This document shows positions 35,826 to 48,326 of a stretch of DNA of 64,000 bases, in pieces. Source of the DNA: Neopestalotiopsis rosae (lineage: Eukaryota; Ascomycota; Sordariomycetes; Amphisphaeriales; Sporocadaceae). The stretch's first letter is position 1, and each line of letters opens with the position of its first letter. Position numbers and translations under genes: made by a program. The stretch spans positions 186,001 through 250,000 of the forward strand of contig JALGAS010000001.1 in NCBI GenBank assembly GCA_023078685.1, written 5' to 3'. A model generated the notes under the pieces. The model saw only the letters and a program-made list of their open reading frames with translations. It did no database searches and had not been told where the DNA came from.

Positions 35826-37609
35826 TCAATCATCAGCATCAGCCATCTCCTCATCCTCGTCGTCGTTTTCCACATCGCTCTCGCCACTTCCAGAGCCCGA
35901 CGACTCGTGATTCGAATCGTATTCTTCGGCAACGTCCGAGTCCGAATCTGCTCTGAAGTCCTCGTCGACGCTCTCCTCGTCCTCGTCAGCCGAGCCCCTG
36001 TCGGCACGCGGACCAACAACTTCCTCCTCGCTATCAGACAGGGCCTCCTCGCGGAGGGCAGCAGCCAAGAGGTTGGCGTCTTCGTCGATCTCGTTCTTGA
36101 CTCTCAGACCCTTCAGCTTAAAGAATCCCTCGAGCGCCTTCAGGTCTTCACGGTTAATGTTACTGAAGGACGTCGCACCTGCACCGTTCTTCATCTTCAC
36201 AGAAATGTCAAAGGTGGATAGCGTCGATACGGCGCCTCCCACTCTACTAAAGGTGATGCTGGCGGTCTGGTCGTAGCTGATGTAGGTGGCGGGCTTTGGT
36301 ACGAACATGAAGGCCTTTTCAAGGCAGTATAGGAAACCTTCGCTCGCCTTGATAAAACACTTGATACCCGTTTGCTGGCGGTGAGTCTGGAAGTCCTTGG
36401 CTGGCGAGACAATCTTCTTGTTTGCAAGACCCTTGAAGCAGTACGTGATGACCTGATGCAAAGGTTGCTCGTAATGCGACTGGAGCTTGTCCTTGTAGCT
36501 GGCTTCCAGTTGCTCATCGGTAAGGTTCAGGTCAATGGTCACTTCCTCATCCTTCTTGCACTGCATGACCAAGAAAGGGTAACGGGTTTGACCTTGGCGC
36601 AGTGGTGGGTCAAGACCAATGCAGAGCATGCAGTGAAGGTCATCGGGCTTGGGAAGGACCATGAACTTCTTGATGTGCTCGTACTGGATCTTGTAGTCAT
36701 AAGTCTTGCCACGCAACCGGAAAGAGCTCTCGTACATGTCGATATCGAAACGACCTCTGGGTGTGAGATGCAAGACTTCAAGGAACGTAGCGATGGCGTC
36801 ACCGGCAGTCTCGCCAATCTCGGCCTTCTCAATAAGAGTCTCGTAGAAAAGCGTTGCAGCGTTCTTCTCCTCTCCCTCGGCGTCGCTTCCAGCATCCTCG
36901 CCCTCGGTTTCCTTACGTGTCGTGACTCCAGGGATATAGAAGCGCATCTCCACCAGCTGGTCACCGCCGGCACCAGCCTTCTTGCCTTTACCACGTGCGC
37001 CTCCAAGGTGGCCGTTGGTACCGGTATCAGCCTCATCGGAGGCAGCGAACTCGATGGCTACCTCATTTCGGCCGGCCAAGTTCGTGTTGGAAATTTCCGA
37101 ATAGGGAATCTCGAAGTCGGGTTTGTTCTGAACATTGAAGACGAGTTCGGCCTTGGTGAACTCAGTCTTGCCCCAATTCCATCCTCTCAAGGCATGCTCC
37201 TTCGTCTCCAAGTTGATGCTGTACCAGTTCTTGAACACCTTGGTGAGCCTCTGGAGGTCATCCTCCTGGAAGCCGTCGAGCTGAATCACGTCGGACGATC
37301 GCTTCAAGATCTTAACCTCATAGCCTTTAGCTGCACGACTCCACTGGCCGGTCGCGATGTCGTTTCGCTCGAGAGTGAATGTGTTACCGCCGCCCGAGGG
37401 CTTCCAGCCGAGGCCATTTTCGGAGAATCTGCACTTTCCACTGTCTTTCGAAAGGTCAAGATAGATGTTGTCGAAGCTCTCTCTGTTTGTTCGTGGTTAG
37501 TCACAGTCGATTTGATAGATAGTAAAGGATATAGATTGGTCATTGTAGACTTGTGTGAAGCAAATCTACTTGCTAGGAGTATCAAGGGTAACGCTTACAT
37601 GGACCCCAT
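35826..37609 (-). CDS. POB3: FACT complex subunit POB3 (SSRP1-like)
   Basis: Histone chaperone subunit that pairs with Spt16 to loosen and rebuild nucleosomes in transcription and replication. An 11-nt first exon (37599-37609) joins a single large exon (35826-37482) across a 110-nt intron, giving 555 residues, close to yeast Pob3 (552). The N-terminal dimerisation domain begins FDNIYLDLSKDSGKCRF. The tandem PH-like middle domain carries LTPRGRFDIDMYESSFRLRG and YEHIKKFMVLPKPDD, a signature of SSRP1/Pob3. A second PH-like part includes FMFVPKPATYISYDQ. The tail from about residue 460 is highly acidic (DSEEEVVGP, DEDEEMADADD). There is no HMG box, as expected for fungi, where a separate Nhp6 supplies it. 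It is divergent from the coronin gene. Confidence 0.96.
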
Positions 37610-38841
37610 CTTTGTAAGTTGTCCGCCCAGCCAGGCAGTGGGGAGAGCGCTCTTGCAATTCTCGTGAGGAGGATGGTCGAGGTTTCGTCGGCAGATCAGG
37701 GCGGCACAAGTATTGCGCCGTGTCTCTGATTAAGCAGTTGTGCCGAAACCGAATATGATCTCAAAAGGCCCTCCTCGATGCGACCGGAGCACAGCGCTGT
37801 TGACCTGGTGTTGTAGCGACAAACGTCGGGGTGGAATTGGTTGAAGGAAATGGGTAGCTGTTGGAGCACTGGGATGATGATTCGAAAAGTTCAGACCCGC
37901 CGCTTCGCGACAAGCCCGCTCTTGGTTGGCAGCCTAAGACGCGACGCCCTAAGCTCAGTGCTATCCTTCGCGTTAATTGATAGCACGTGACGAGAGTCTT
38001 CTGCTCCACCCCACGGTGCCAGGCCGGGTGCGCTTTGGCTTTTGGACGGCAAGCGCCTGAATTGAGAGCTTCAAAAAAGAATGGGTCAAGATCAGGAGAG
38101 ACTGGATCTCCGTCACAAACCAATTCCCACTGAGAAGGGGACTGGACCTTGGTAATATGAAAGTGTCTGTTTATTAATATGCAGGCGTATGCTGCTCTTC
38201 TCACACGTCGGATCGATGATGGTCAGTCATACAGACTCAAGCGATGGAACAGACTGGTGATCATGCAATGTCAGTGCATTGAGAGACTAGCAATATGGAA
38301 TTCAGGAAATCGGATACGTGAAAGACAAGTGCAAGTCATAAATAGCTTCAATCAGAGTGCCCGCATGTCTTCCAGAACAACCAAAAAGGTCGAGTGCCCC
38401 GCAGGTGTGTACCTGTCTGCGACTCTGCGACTCTGCAGAGCTCCAGCTTCCCCCCTACTTAGCGCAGAGCAAGCGCTGTAATGTACCTGGGCTCTGGCTA
38501 GATCCTCAGCAATATTACCTGTTACCCCACTGGATTGGCAACTGGGTCTACCCACCTAGAACCCGCCAACTGCAACCTGCCAGACTTGCTGGAGACCTTG
38601 CTGGCCTCTACGTACCTTAATAACGAGCACCTATCTGGGGGGCGCAGCTCTCAAACTCCAAGTCTCGTTTCAGGGATACATAATTAGGGGACTCGAGTTC
38701 TCGACAGCAGCATCATCATTGGCAACGTCCATATTTGCCTCAGAGCTGTCGGATCTGGCCTCTGACTGCCGTACTTGTACACCATCGCTTACTTGTTCTA
38801 CATCTTTTATAGTATCATAACCTGAACCACGACTAGCAACC
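37610..38841. promoter_or_regulatory. Divergent POB3/coronin promoter region
   Basis: 1.2 kb between two divergent start codons. Short frames on both strands have no domain. No TATA box stands out on either side; the last 100 nt before the coronin ATG are mixed in composition. Nothing else is supported. Confidence 0.5.
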
Positions 38842-41051
38842 ATGGCTGGCCGCTTCGTGAGAGCATCCAAGTACCGTAGGTCTACTTGACTCCCAATCCA
38901 CACCCGTCCACCGGCAACTTGGATTGCAATGAGCCTCTCTAACGCCTTCTCCTGTCTGCAGGCCACGTATTCGGCAAATCGACGAGGAAGGAATCATGCT
39001 ATGACAACTTGCGAATCAGTCGCAATGCCTGGGACACCAACTTGGTCAAGGTTAGACACAGCTTGCCCTCTCGAATGCTGCCCCGCGTTGCGCCCCTTGC
39101 GCCATTCGTGATAGATGCTGACATGCCCGTCGCAAGGCCAACCCAGAGTACATTTCCGTCAATTGGGAAGCTAGCGGTGGAGGCGCCTTTGCTGTTATCC
39201 CCGTGAATGAGACCGGAAAGCTTCCCGATGTTATGCCCTTGTTCCGTGGGCATACTTCAGCCGTCCTCGATACAGATTGGTGCGCACGAGACCACCGCTT
39301 ATGCTCCGTCACGATCGAATTTCTAACCCGCCTCAAGGAACCCCTTCAACGATCGCATCATTGCCTCGGCCTCTGATGATGGCAAGGTCATGATCTGGGA
39401 AGTCCCCCGAGACTTCTCCCTCTTCACCGACGCTGAAGAGCCCGACGATGTCCACCCCGTTGCCAAGCTCACTGGCCACTCGAGAAAGATTGGACAAGTC
39501 CTCTTCAACCCTGCAGCGGAAAACATCTTGGCTTCGGCTTCCGGCGACTTGACTATCAAGCTGTGGGATGTCGGTACCGGTCAGGCTGCGCTGTCAATGA
39601 AGCACCCCGACATTGTTCAGTCCCTGTCCTGGAACGCTGCTGGTAACATGATGGTCACAACATCGAGAGACAAGAAGCTGCGCGTATGGGATGTCAGACA
39701 GGAGCGTCCAGCCTCGGAGCACCAGGGACACGAGGGCGCCAAGAACAGCAGAGCCGTATGGCTTGGTGAGCAGAACCGTATCGCCACCACGGGTTTTTCG
39801 AGGATGAGCGATCGTCAACTGGCCCTGTGGGAGCCCGGTAACACTTCGCCCCTTGGTGGCTTCACTACTCTTGACAGCATCTCTGGTGTTTGCATGCCTT
39901 TCTGGGGTATGACTTGCAGCTTCGATCATTGTAGATTCATAAGCTAACTGTTATATAGATGACAGCTGTAACTGCCTGTATCTTGCTGGAAAGGGGTAGG
40001 TCACCGTCATATTTCTGATTCCATTGCGTCACATGCTCACAATTTCACAGCGACGGAAACATCCGCTACTTCGAATATGAGAATGACAAGTTCGAGTTCT
40101 TGTCCGAGTACAAGTCTGCCGACCCGCAACGAGGCATTGCCTTCTTGCCCAAGCGTGGAGTCAATGTAGGGACTACAATGCTTATGATCATAATAAGATA
40201 TATTGCTGACTTTGGCACAGGTTCACGAGAATGAGGTCATGAGAGCTTTCAAGACGGTCAACGACACTTACATTGAGCCAATTTCGTTCACTGTCCCCCG
40301 CCGTGCTGAGACATTCCAATCGGACATCTATCCTCCTGCTGTCGGTGCAAAGCCCGGCCTGAGCGCCTCCGACTGGCTCTCCGGAAAGACCGCTCTCCCT
40401 GCCAAGATCGACTTTGAAAGCATCTACGAGGGCAATGCGCCTGTTGAGGTTCCTTCGGACTACAAGCCTCCTGCTGCTGCTCCAGCTCCCGCACCTGTTT
40501 CCAAGCCCGCTCCCAAGAAGGAGCCCGAGCCCGCACCGGCTACCGCGGCCAGATCGCCACCGCCCACAATGAAGGATCAGAAGCAATCCATGGCTGCTAT
40601 GGCCTCGAAGTACGAGGATGACGAAGCGGAAAGCAGCGATGACGAATCTAGCTTCGAGGAGATCTCCAAGCCTACTCAACGGAGCGCAGTCCCAGCAAGC
40701 GCACAGCCAAAGGCTGCTCCTCCGCCTACTAAGACATTTTCTGCACCGCAGCCCAAGCCTGCTCCATCTGTCAGATCCCCGACTTCCGCCACACCCTCCG
40801 CCGCTGCCGCCACACCGACAGCATCTGCTCCCGCTCCGAGCGCCTCTTCCATTAGTTCAGTTGAGGCCAGCCTGGAGCAGATCAAGCAACTCTTAGAGAC
40901 GCAAACCAAGATGATTACATCGCAAGGACAGCAGATTTCCGTGTTGACTGGTGAAGTAGAAAACCTGAAGAAGCGAGTAGGCTCAGGTTCACAAGATCAG
41001 AGTGAGCGCGTTAGACAGCTAGAATTGGAGCTCGAGGCTCTGCGATCTTAG
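38842..41051 (+). CDS. CRN1: Coronin, actin-binding WD40 protein
   Basis: Actin-patch protein that bundles F-actin and regulates Arp2/3. Seven exons (38842-38875, 38962-39050, 39137-39279, 39338-39906, 39959-39995, 40051-40165, 40221-41051) join in frame to 605 residues. The N-terminus AGRFVRASKYRHVFGKSTRK is the coronin signature (DUF1899), followed by CYDNLRISRNAWDTN. WD repeats form a seven-bladed propeller to about residue 390 (for example LTGHSRKIGQVLFNP, ASGDLTIKLWDV, TTSRDKKLRVWDVRQE). The coronin-specific C-terminal extension includes IPFEF-like EPISFTVPRRAETFQSDIYPP. A Pro/Ala-rich unique region and a terminal coiled coil from about residue 540 (SLEQIKQLLETQTKMI) for oligomerisation complete the protein. 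One donor is GTGCGC (39280), weaker than the others, but the join TDW-NPFNDR is certain. It is convergent with the H+-ATPase. Confidence 0.96.
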
Positions 41052-41692
41052 GTGGGATCTCACGATTATGGTAGTCATGCGGCCGCAATACGAGAAATTC
41101 AAAGCCATGATAGGACATTAACGTAGAGGGCACCCGGTTGATAAGTGCGAAGGGGGAGTCTATGTTCATGAGCAATGAACAATGCTGATGAGTGGTTGGT
41201 CTTTTGCATACACTTGGCCAGTCAGTCTTAGGAACGGAGCTTAAAAGTTAGACAATATGAATGAAGCATCAAACTTCTGAAACCCACACTCTCATGCAAT
41301 TGGAAGTGCTGTAAGTGATTTAATATGATGTGGGTGGGACATACTTCGTGAAACTCTTTACACATGACCACAAAGTCACCGCCTGTTCAAGTTCAACAGT
41401 CATTGAATCAAGCCCAGAAAGCAAAAACAGTGAACAAAACGAAAAATTTATTATATATCCGAACTCCCGCCCCAATGGAAGTGACCGTGATGGTATCATG
41501 TGTAGTTCTTTTCTAATACAAACAGTGTTTCCCCTTCCGCCGATTCTCCCAGACCATCTCTTTGTTTCTTCTAACCCCGAGTCTATAATGACAGGAAAGG
41601 ATGACTCCCCACAGAAAAAGGAGATGGAGCAGTGGAACCAGGACAAAAAAACAAATTATGGACACCTGTTGTTGTTTCTCTCTTCAATTCCT
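41052..41692. other. 3' flanks of convergent coronin and H+-ATPase genes
   Basis: About 640 bp between convergent stops. A 150-codon plus-strand frame here and over the ATPase 3' end is a shadow. No other feature is supported. Confidence 0.55.
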
Positions 41693-44600
41693 CTATTCCT
41701 CCTCCTCAATGACCTGCTTCTGGGCAATGTAGTACCTCTCGCTGCCCTTCTCGTCCTTTTCGTGCTCGAGGGCGACCTTTGACAGGTGGGTGAGGATGTT
41801 CTCCATCATGGTGTCCTGGGCGCTGCGCTTCTTGCGGCCGAGGTTGTCGAGGGTGGACCAGCCGCTGAGCATGTAGTAGATGATGCCGATGACGATGACG
41901 ACGGCGATGGAGTAGATCCAGATGACGACAATGGTGACAATGTCGGTGGCGCCATTGTCGGACAGCTTGGCGGATACCGACATGGCCGTCTCGAGGCTCT
42001 CGCCGCCGCCGCTGAACCAGCCGAACAGGGCAAAAAGCGAGGCCAGGATGTCGACGCCGAAGATGGCGGCCACAAGCTGCCAGGCCGGGTAGGTCTCGAA
42101 GCCGCGGGTGACAAAGATGAGCCAGTTCTCCGTGAGCGAGACCTGCAGGAAGAGGATCTCCTGGATGCCACCGTAGTTCTGGATGATACCGCCGTCGGGG
42201 AGCCAAAGAGTGCCGCGGAGAATCCAGGTACCCAGGGCGAGCAGGACACCGAGGACAACGGAGATGATCCAGATCTTGGGGAGCTGCCACTCGACGGGGC
42301 GTTTCTCGTAGTGAGCGTTATCGTAGGCGACGGCAATGGTGGCCAAATCGGCAAACAGGGCGATAAAGACAATGAGATCGGCGCGGATGGTCTCGTTGAT
42401 GATGACCATGGAGGTGACGAGGTAGATCTCAAGGTGGAGACACAGAGCGATACGGTACTGGATGTAAGCCTTCATGCGCTGGAAGATCTGGCGCGAGATC
42501 TTGATGGCAGAAACAATGGTGCTCAGACCAGGGGCAAGGAAGACGATATCGGCAGCGGCCTGGGCAGCCTCGGTAGCTCCCTCGACGGCAATACCACAGT
42601 CAGATTTCTTGAGCGAGGGGGCATCGTTGACACCGTCTCCGGTCATGGCAGTCAAGTGGCCACGCTGCTGGAGCATCTCAACGACCTGGTACTTGTGCTC
42701 GGGGAAGACTTCAGCAAAGCCATCGGCTCTTTCGCAGAGATCGTGAATAGAGGTGCCGACCATATCAGAGTGAAGCAGCTTGTCAGAGTTGTAAACCTTG
42801 GTACCGAGAGCCAACATGCGGCAAGTTTCCTTGGCAATAGCAATGGCGTCACCGGTCAGCATCTTGACTGAGAGTCCAAGAGCCTGGGCCTCCGCAATGG
42901 TCTGAGCAGTATCAGATCGGGGAGGATCAAAGAGAGAGATCATGCCGAGCATTTCCCAGGGGCCATCCTCTTCCTGGACAGCGACGGCAAGGGAACGGAA
43001 ACCACGGCGGGCAAGTTCGGCAGCCTTCTCACGGAACAGAGCAGCCTGCTCGGGGCTGCAATCGGTGAGAGCCAGGACAGCCTTGGGGGCACCCTTGGCG
43101 CAAGTGTATCGGACTCCCTTGTGTGTGCAGATGGCAGTGATACGCTTAGAGACCGGGTCGAAGGGGGTAAACTTTTCAGTCTTCCATCCCTCGCTGATGA
43201 GCTCCTTGGCCTTGGGGTAACGCTTGAGAGTCAAGACAGTGATCTTGTCAATGGGATCCAGGTGCTTGATGTTGTGAGATGAAGCCAGAGCAGCGACAGC
43301 CATCATCCAGTTGATGTCAACACCTTCCATGACAAAGGGCTCTCTGACGGACAGCTGATTAGCGGTAAGAGTACCAGTCTTGTCGGAGCACAGAATATCG
43401 ACACCAGCAAGGGACTCAATGGCAGTGAGTTTCTGGACAATGGCCTTCTCCTTGGCGAGGTAGGCGGCGCCAACAGCAAGTGTTGTGGTTGTCACAACGG
43501 GCAGACCAACAGGAACACCAATGATGAGGAGAATGAGAGCGTAGTGAAGCAGTGTGCGCGAGCTCTCCTGGGGAAGGGCAATGCGCAAGTTGCGGTAGAA
43601 ACCACCAATCCAGGCAATCAGGATCCAAAGAACGACGAGAACCAAGAGTGTTGTACCAATGGAGTTCATGATGGCCTTGAAGTGACCACTGTCCTTGGCG
43701 CCCTGAACAAGAGATGCAGTCTTGCCGACAAATGAAGCCTGGGCACCAGAAGTGACAACGCAGTAAGCCTTGCCACGCTTGCAACCAGTAGTGTAGTAAA
43801 CGGTATCAGTCATGTACTTGTCGACGGCGAGCGATTCACCAGTCATGGCAGACTGATCAATGGCAACGATGGCATGGCCAATGTGAGGTGTGCCTTCGTC
43901 ATCACCCTCCTCGAATTCCTCGCGGCGGGGAGAAGTGATGTCTTGAGCACTGAGCTCGGAAACATACTGAGCCTGTCCCTGAATACCAGCCGAGTAGTCG
44001 CAGATGAGCCTGGAATCAGCAGCAACGACATGTCCTTCCTCGATAATAAGCTATATCGGTTAGCGAATTTGTTTTTGGAATGGATCTGAGAAAACGACTT
44101 ACAATATCACCAGGAACAAGTTCTCTGGCAAGGATTTCCATTTCAGTACCGTTTCTGACAACACGTGCCTTCATGGCGATGTCACCCTTGAGACTGGCCA
44201 CGACATCTGCAGCTTGCTTCTCCTGGTACCAACCGACGATGGCGTTGAGCATCAGAATACCAATGATGATACCGGCGTCAAGCCAGTCCTGTAGACCGAG
44301 GGCAAGGATGACGGCCACTTCCATAACTGTAGACTGTGTTAGTCACTGATAAACCTTTGAAAAAAGGAGAAAGTGAAAAGCGTACCATATAGGACAGGGC
44401 CACGGAAAAAGCCAATGAACTTGAGCAGCATGTTCTCCTTCTCAGCTGAAAGCTCGTTCCAGCCAGAGTATTTGCGTCTTCTTTCAACCTCCATATCGTT
44501 GAGACCTTCTCGAATGTCGGTGGTCAACCAGTCAGTCGGCGTCTCAAAGCTGCTTAGCGAAGCTGCGCTGTATCCAGCCTTGCCACCTCTCCAGAAGGCC

Positions 44601-45173
44601 CACCATGGTCTTGGCTTGCTGTCCATGGCAAAATCCTCCTCGCCAGGGCCCTCGTTCGCGTGCGGATCCCGGTAGGTGTCGACATAGCGGACGAGGCTGT
44701 GTAATTGTTAGTCTCTCATGCCATGCTAGGCAAAGATGCAGTATTGTATAATATGTGACTTACGCTGTGTACTCGTCGAGGTAGGGGTTGTCTCCATCAT
44801 TCTTGGTTGTGCTGGCATGGGCCGGCTTTCTATTGAGTCGAAATGTATTAGCGTTTTCACTTGATCAAGATTTTTTTGAAAGTATGTGACTGAACTGAGG
44901 AAAACAGGTATATGGCCGTTTTCCGAGGCAAGACGAACACTGGAAAGCATCTTTCCAAGAGGTTTCTTCTGGGGAAGGATTCCAACGGGCAACCAGCCCA
45001 TGGTTTTCTAGGACTCACTCGACTGCATTATTTCTCTGGCTTTCTGTCAAGAAGCTCCCCGACTCCAAGTCGGCATTGACGGTTGAATCCATTGAGGAGT
45101 TGATGTACTCTGGAGCACCCTGACCGTTGTTTTGTTGCCGGAACATCTTGACTTTCTTAATGTTGGGAGCCAT
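41693..45173 (-). CDS. P3A-type plasma membrane H+-ATPase
   Basis: Electrogenic proton pump that sets plasma membrane potential and cytosolic pH. Exons 45019-45173, 44764-44829, 44386-44696, 44103-44326 and 41693-44050 give 1037 residues, longer than Pma1 of yeast (918). The actuator loop TGES lies at 322-325. The phosphorylated Asp is D475 in CSDKTGTL. The nucleotide-domain KGAPKAVL and the hinge GDGVNDAP at about 723-730 are intact. M4 has the GVPVGLPVV motif and M6 has FADLATIAVAYDNA with the conserved Asp. An acidic segment (REEFEEGDDEGTPHIGHAI) precedes the TGES helix and is absent from yeast Pma1, pointing to the second, longer Pezizomycotina clade. The first four exons are short, so most introns are 5'. 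The C-terminus ends in EEEE without an obvious yeast-type regulatory Ser-Thr pair. The leader upstream is CT-rich on the coding strand. Confidence 0.95.
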
Positions 45174-48100
45174 TAGACACGACCTGCGCTACAGACCAGC
45201 TGTGGAAGAAATAAAAAGACAGAAGAAACAAACAACGAAAAGCCGGACCGCCAAAGATGATATAGGAGGGAGGTGAGAAAGAAGGTGTGAGAGAGAAAAA
45301 AACCTAGATGTCGGAGATGCCATTACACTTTACTTATACATGGCACCGAGTGGCGCCGAGTGGCGCCGATATCTCGAAGAAAACGCAGAGTTGCTAGCCG
45401 CCGCCATAGCTCTCAGGTCCAAGAGCTTGGCTATTCTCTCTGAAGCAGCTAGGGAACGTAAAGGGCTGCAGGGGAAGAGGTCCACAAGGGTAGGCAGGAT
45501 ACAATAAAATTCAGTTGAAAGGCAAGGAAGGTTTGGTAACTTTGACGGTAACTCTAGGTAGAGGTCCAGGACTACAATCCACGGTAGAGCTTCAACATGA
45601 GACGGATTGGCCTATCAGACGCCTCACTGGGCGATGCGTCCACAGGGAATGTCCGACGCAGAACTCGCGGATGCGAGGCGTCGATCAGTCTCGAGCGCCC
45701 CATTCCGGCTAGCTACCGTTGACTCCTCAAAACTGATACGAGTATAAGTCCCGCAACTATTACACAGTCGTTGAAAATGCCTCAGGCTGGACGAATGGCA
45801 AGGAAGGGAAAGAAACAACGAGGTCCGTGAGAGGTGTAAGTCCCAAAGAGGCCGGACCCTGGCCGAAGTTTCAGCACCATCTGTTATGAAACGCTGCCCA
45901 TTGGAGGGTCCAGGGTGAGCACGTGACTTGTGCAGTAGTATACACTATGATGGACAGGTACCATGCACGACCTATCAGGATTGGTAGACGGTACCTGTTT
46001 ATCCCAAAACAGATCAAAGTTTGTCAATGAATGAATGCATCTCATCCCACATGCTACTGCTGCAGAAGAACGTGTTGTTGCGTTGCCAAGTCTGCCAAGC
46101 GAAATCCATAGTGTTTGTGCTGTTGGCGATCTTGACTATGAACGTGTTGCCGCTAGACAAAAGTAGCCATATATGACCCCTATGGTAGAGGCAAAGATAC
46201 CAATATGGAAACACCTGGGCCACCGCCAAGGGCTTGTTCAATGGCTGATCTCTCTTCTTTACGCCCTGAAGTTTTCTTGGCTCCTTTGAACTCGACTGAA
46301 AATAGAAGAGCCATCGAAGCTGAGCGGCAATAACCATGGTCGATTTCGTCCTGTAGCCAACCAGGTATTCAATACCTATGTTGGTACTTACTTGCCCTTC
46401 ATAACGATCGATACAACAAAGCGCGAATTATCCAAAGTCATTCACATAGCATTTTCAAAGCAAAAGTACCCCGACCATGGAGCCCCACGATTTGCAGCAA
46501 GGACCATATCAAGGTTCCCAGGGTCGTCTGGCCGAATCCACGGGAATATTCAGTGAATAACGGAGCTGGTTTCGGCCTTCCAGCTCGCTAATCACGGCAA
46601 GCAAACCCGGTTATACTGGATAAAGGCCCTCCCAGAGACTTGCCTTTGAGGGTGCATGTTCCCTGATGAGCAAGAAGAAGTCGCGCCCACTGCTCGGTGC
46701 CATGTACGGCGAGTTGATCACCGACTAGCAAGCAGCAAGCAGGGGCGGGAAATCCGAGATAGTAATTATCGCTCTGACCTCGCGTGGGGGCCTGGAGATT
46801 TTTTGGATGGCAAAGTCAGATTACACGGTTGCAGTACTCATCTTCGCAGCTGTGCGGCGGTTCGCCGCGCGGACAGACGCCATCAAGACGCGGGAGAGTC
46901 GAGATAATTAGGTGGTGGACCCTGGGAAAAGGCCAGAGGCTTCGGCTGGGTTGATGAAACGAGAAGGGGATCAAACGAGTGTGACCTTGGCGGCGGCGGC
47001 GAGTTTTTTGCGCTTGTCGCACCAGGCACATTTGGTCGGCGGTGGGACCCCGGGGCCGCGTCGGCGCCCATTCAGCTTGTGGAATTGCATGGCGGCAATT
47101 GCTTCTCGTGGAAAAAAGGGCAGCTTGGCCAAAACAGTCCTCGAAGCGTACACGGTAGAATTGTTCAGATGAGAATGTGCCGGATGAGACAGAGATCAAT
47201 TGACACCAGTGAAGCTTCTCAAAAGATGCATTGATCGTCGTCTAGGCCAAGAGCCAAGAGCCTCAAGGCAGAATCACTGCCGTTTGGCATCGTGTTGAGT
47301 GACCTTGGCAGCAGCGATGCATCTCTGGGGAAGTGGGCGGGCGTCTGGGGTTTAGGACCAAGTGCCGGAGTTTGGATCAACACGATCTGGGGATTTCCAT
47401 ATCTCCAATGAACGAACAGGCGACGATGCTATTGTCGCCATTTCGGAGATAGGTATGCACCATGGTCAACCTTCAAACGCCTTGGTCGTGTTGGAGATGT
47501 AATAGCTTTCATTCGTAATACGCCAAGCGTGACAAACTTCTGTCAAGTTGAGCTTAAACATTTGCTTCACTTTGTGAGCGGTGTAGTACATAGCCAAGCC
47601 AGTACCCTACAGCTAAAGGGAACCCGACTCAGCTTTTCTTGCTTCATACTGGGGTGAGAAGGGCAGAGCCAAAAACGCTATCTCATCAAAGCAACCTTGA
47701 AGCCTCTGAGAGGATCGCTTAGACTCCCAGACTTGAGGCTCTCGTGCGAATTCTCGTCGGCTCTTATTTCTGATATGGTGATAGCCCTGGGCATGGTTGC
47801 ATTGACAATGTTTCGACGTTTCAATTCCTCAGTGCTATGGACTGCATTGGTCCACCTTGGATGCACATCTAATCATAGTAATTATCGATTGAAACCCGCC
47901 AGCGGAAGAGGGTACGTACCAAGGTACCTATTGTTTGGCTTCAGTGTTCAATGTTCCCTGGCCCCCCAGCCGCCCGCTCTGACCACAGCACTGAACCATG
48001 GACGCTGGGATTGCAGCAGTGCAGTGAGAGATTGGAAAGCCACCAGCTCGAGTGGGACCTAGCAGCAAGTCTGGGCTTCAGGCTTTCGCTTCAATGTTCC

Positions 48101-48326
48101 TCCCCCCACTTTCCATGTCGCAAAATCCACCTGCAAACCTGCCGCTACTCAAGTGCTAGTTTTACCAGTGACTGATAAGATAAGAAAAAAAGTTGACGAT
48201 ACCTGCCGCGACCGAATGCACCGCACTGCACCCTAGCGAAACAATCGCCTGTGCAGACGTCGAGTCCAACCGAACCCAGTAGATAATCCCGATTCGATAT
48301 CGCGCTGCCCTTTTTGACTATCCGCC
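45174..48326. other. Intergenic region between H+-ATPase and DBP9
   Basis: About 3.1 kb, divergent. Next to the ATPase start the minus strand is CT-rich, the usual look of a strong fungal promoter. A short GAGTGGCGCC direct repeat sits near 45348-45367. A pair of GATA words (GATAAGATAAG, 48174-48184) lies 140 bp before the DBP9 start and could bind a GATA factor. Frames at 46014-46337, 46656-46907 and 46816-47199 have no recognisable domain and are not called. Confidence 0.5.

Noticed and set aside
36372..37667. 431-codon plus-strand ORF antisense to POB3
   Set aside because: A frame shadow of a codon-biased gene; the minus strand encodes a clear FACT subunit over the same bases.
41786..42871. 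361-codon plus-strand ORF antisense to the H+-ATPase
   Set aside because: Composition (Asp/Gly/Val-rich) is the expected complement of GC-rich ATPase codons; no independent domain.
46014..46337. 107-codon minus-strand ORF between the H+-ATPase and DBP9
   Set aside because: Reads somewhat protein-like but has no recognisable motif, and I found no exons to extend it.
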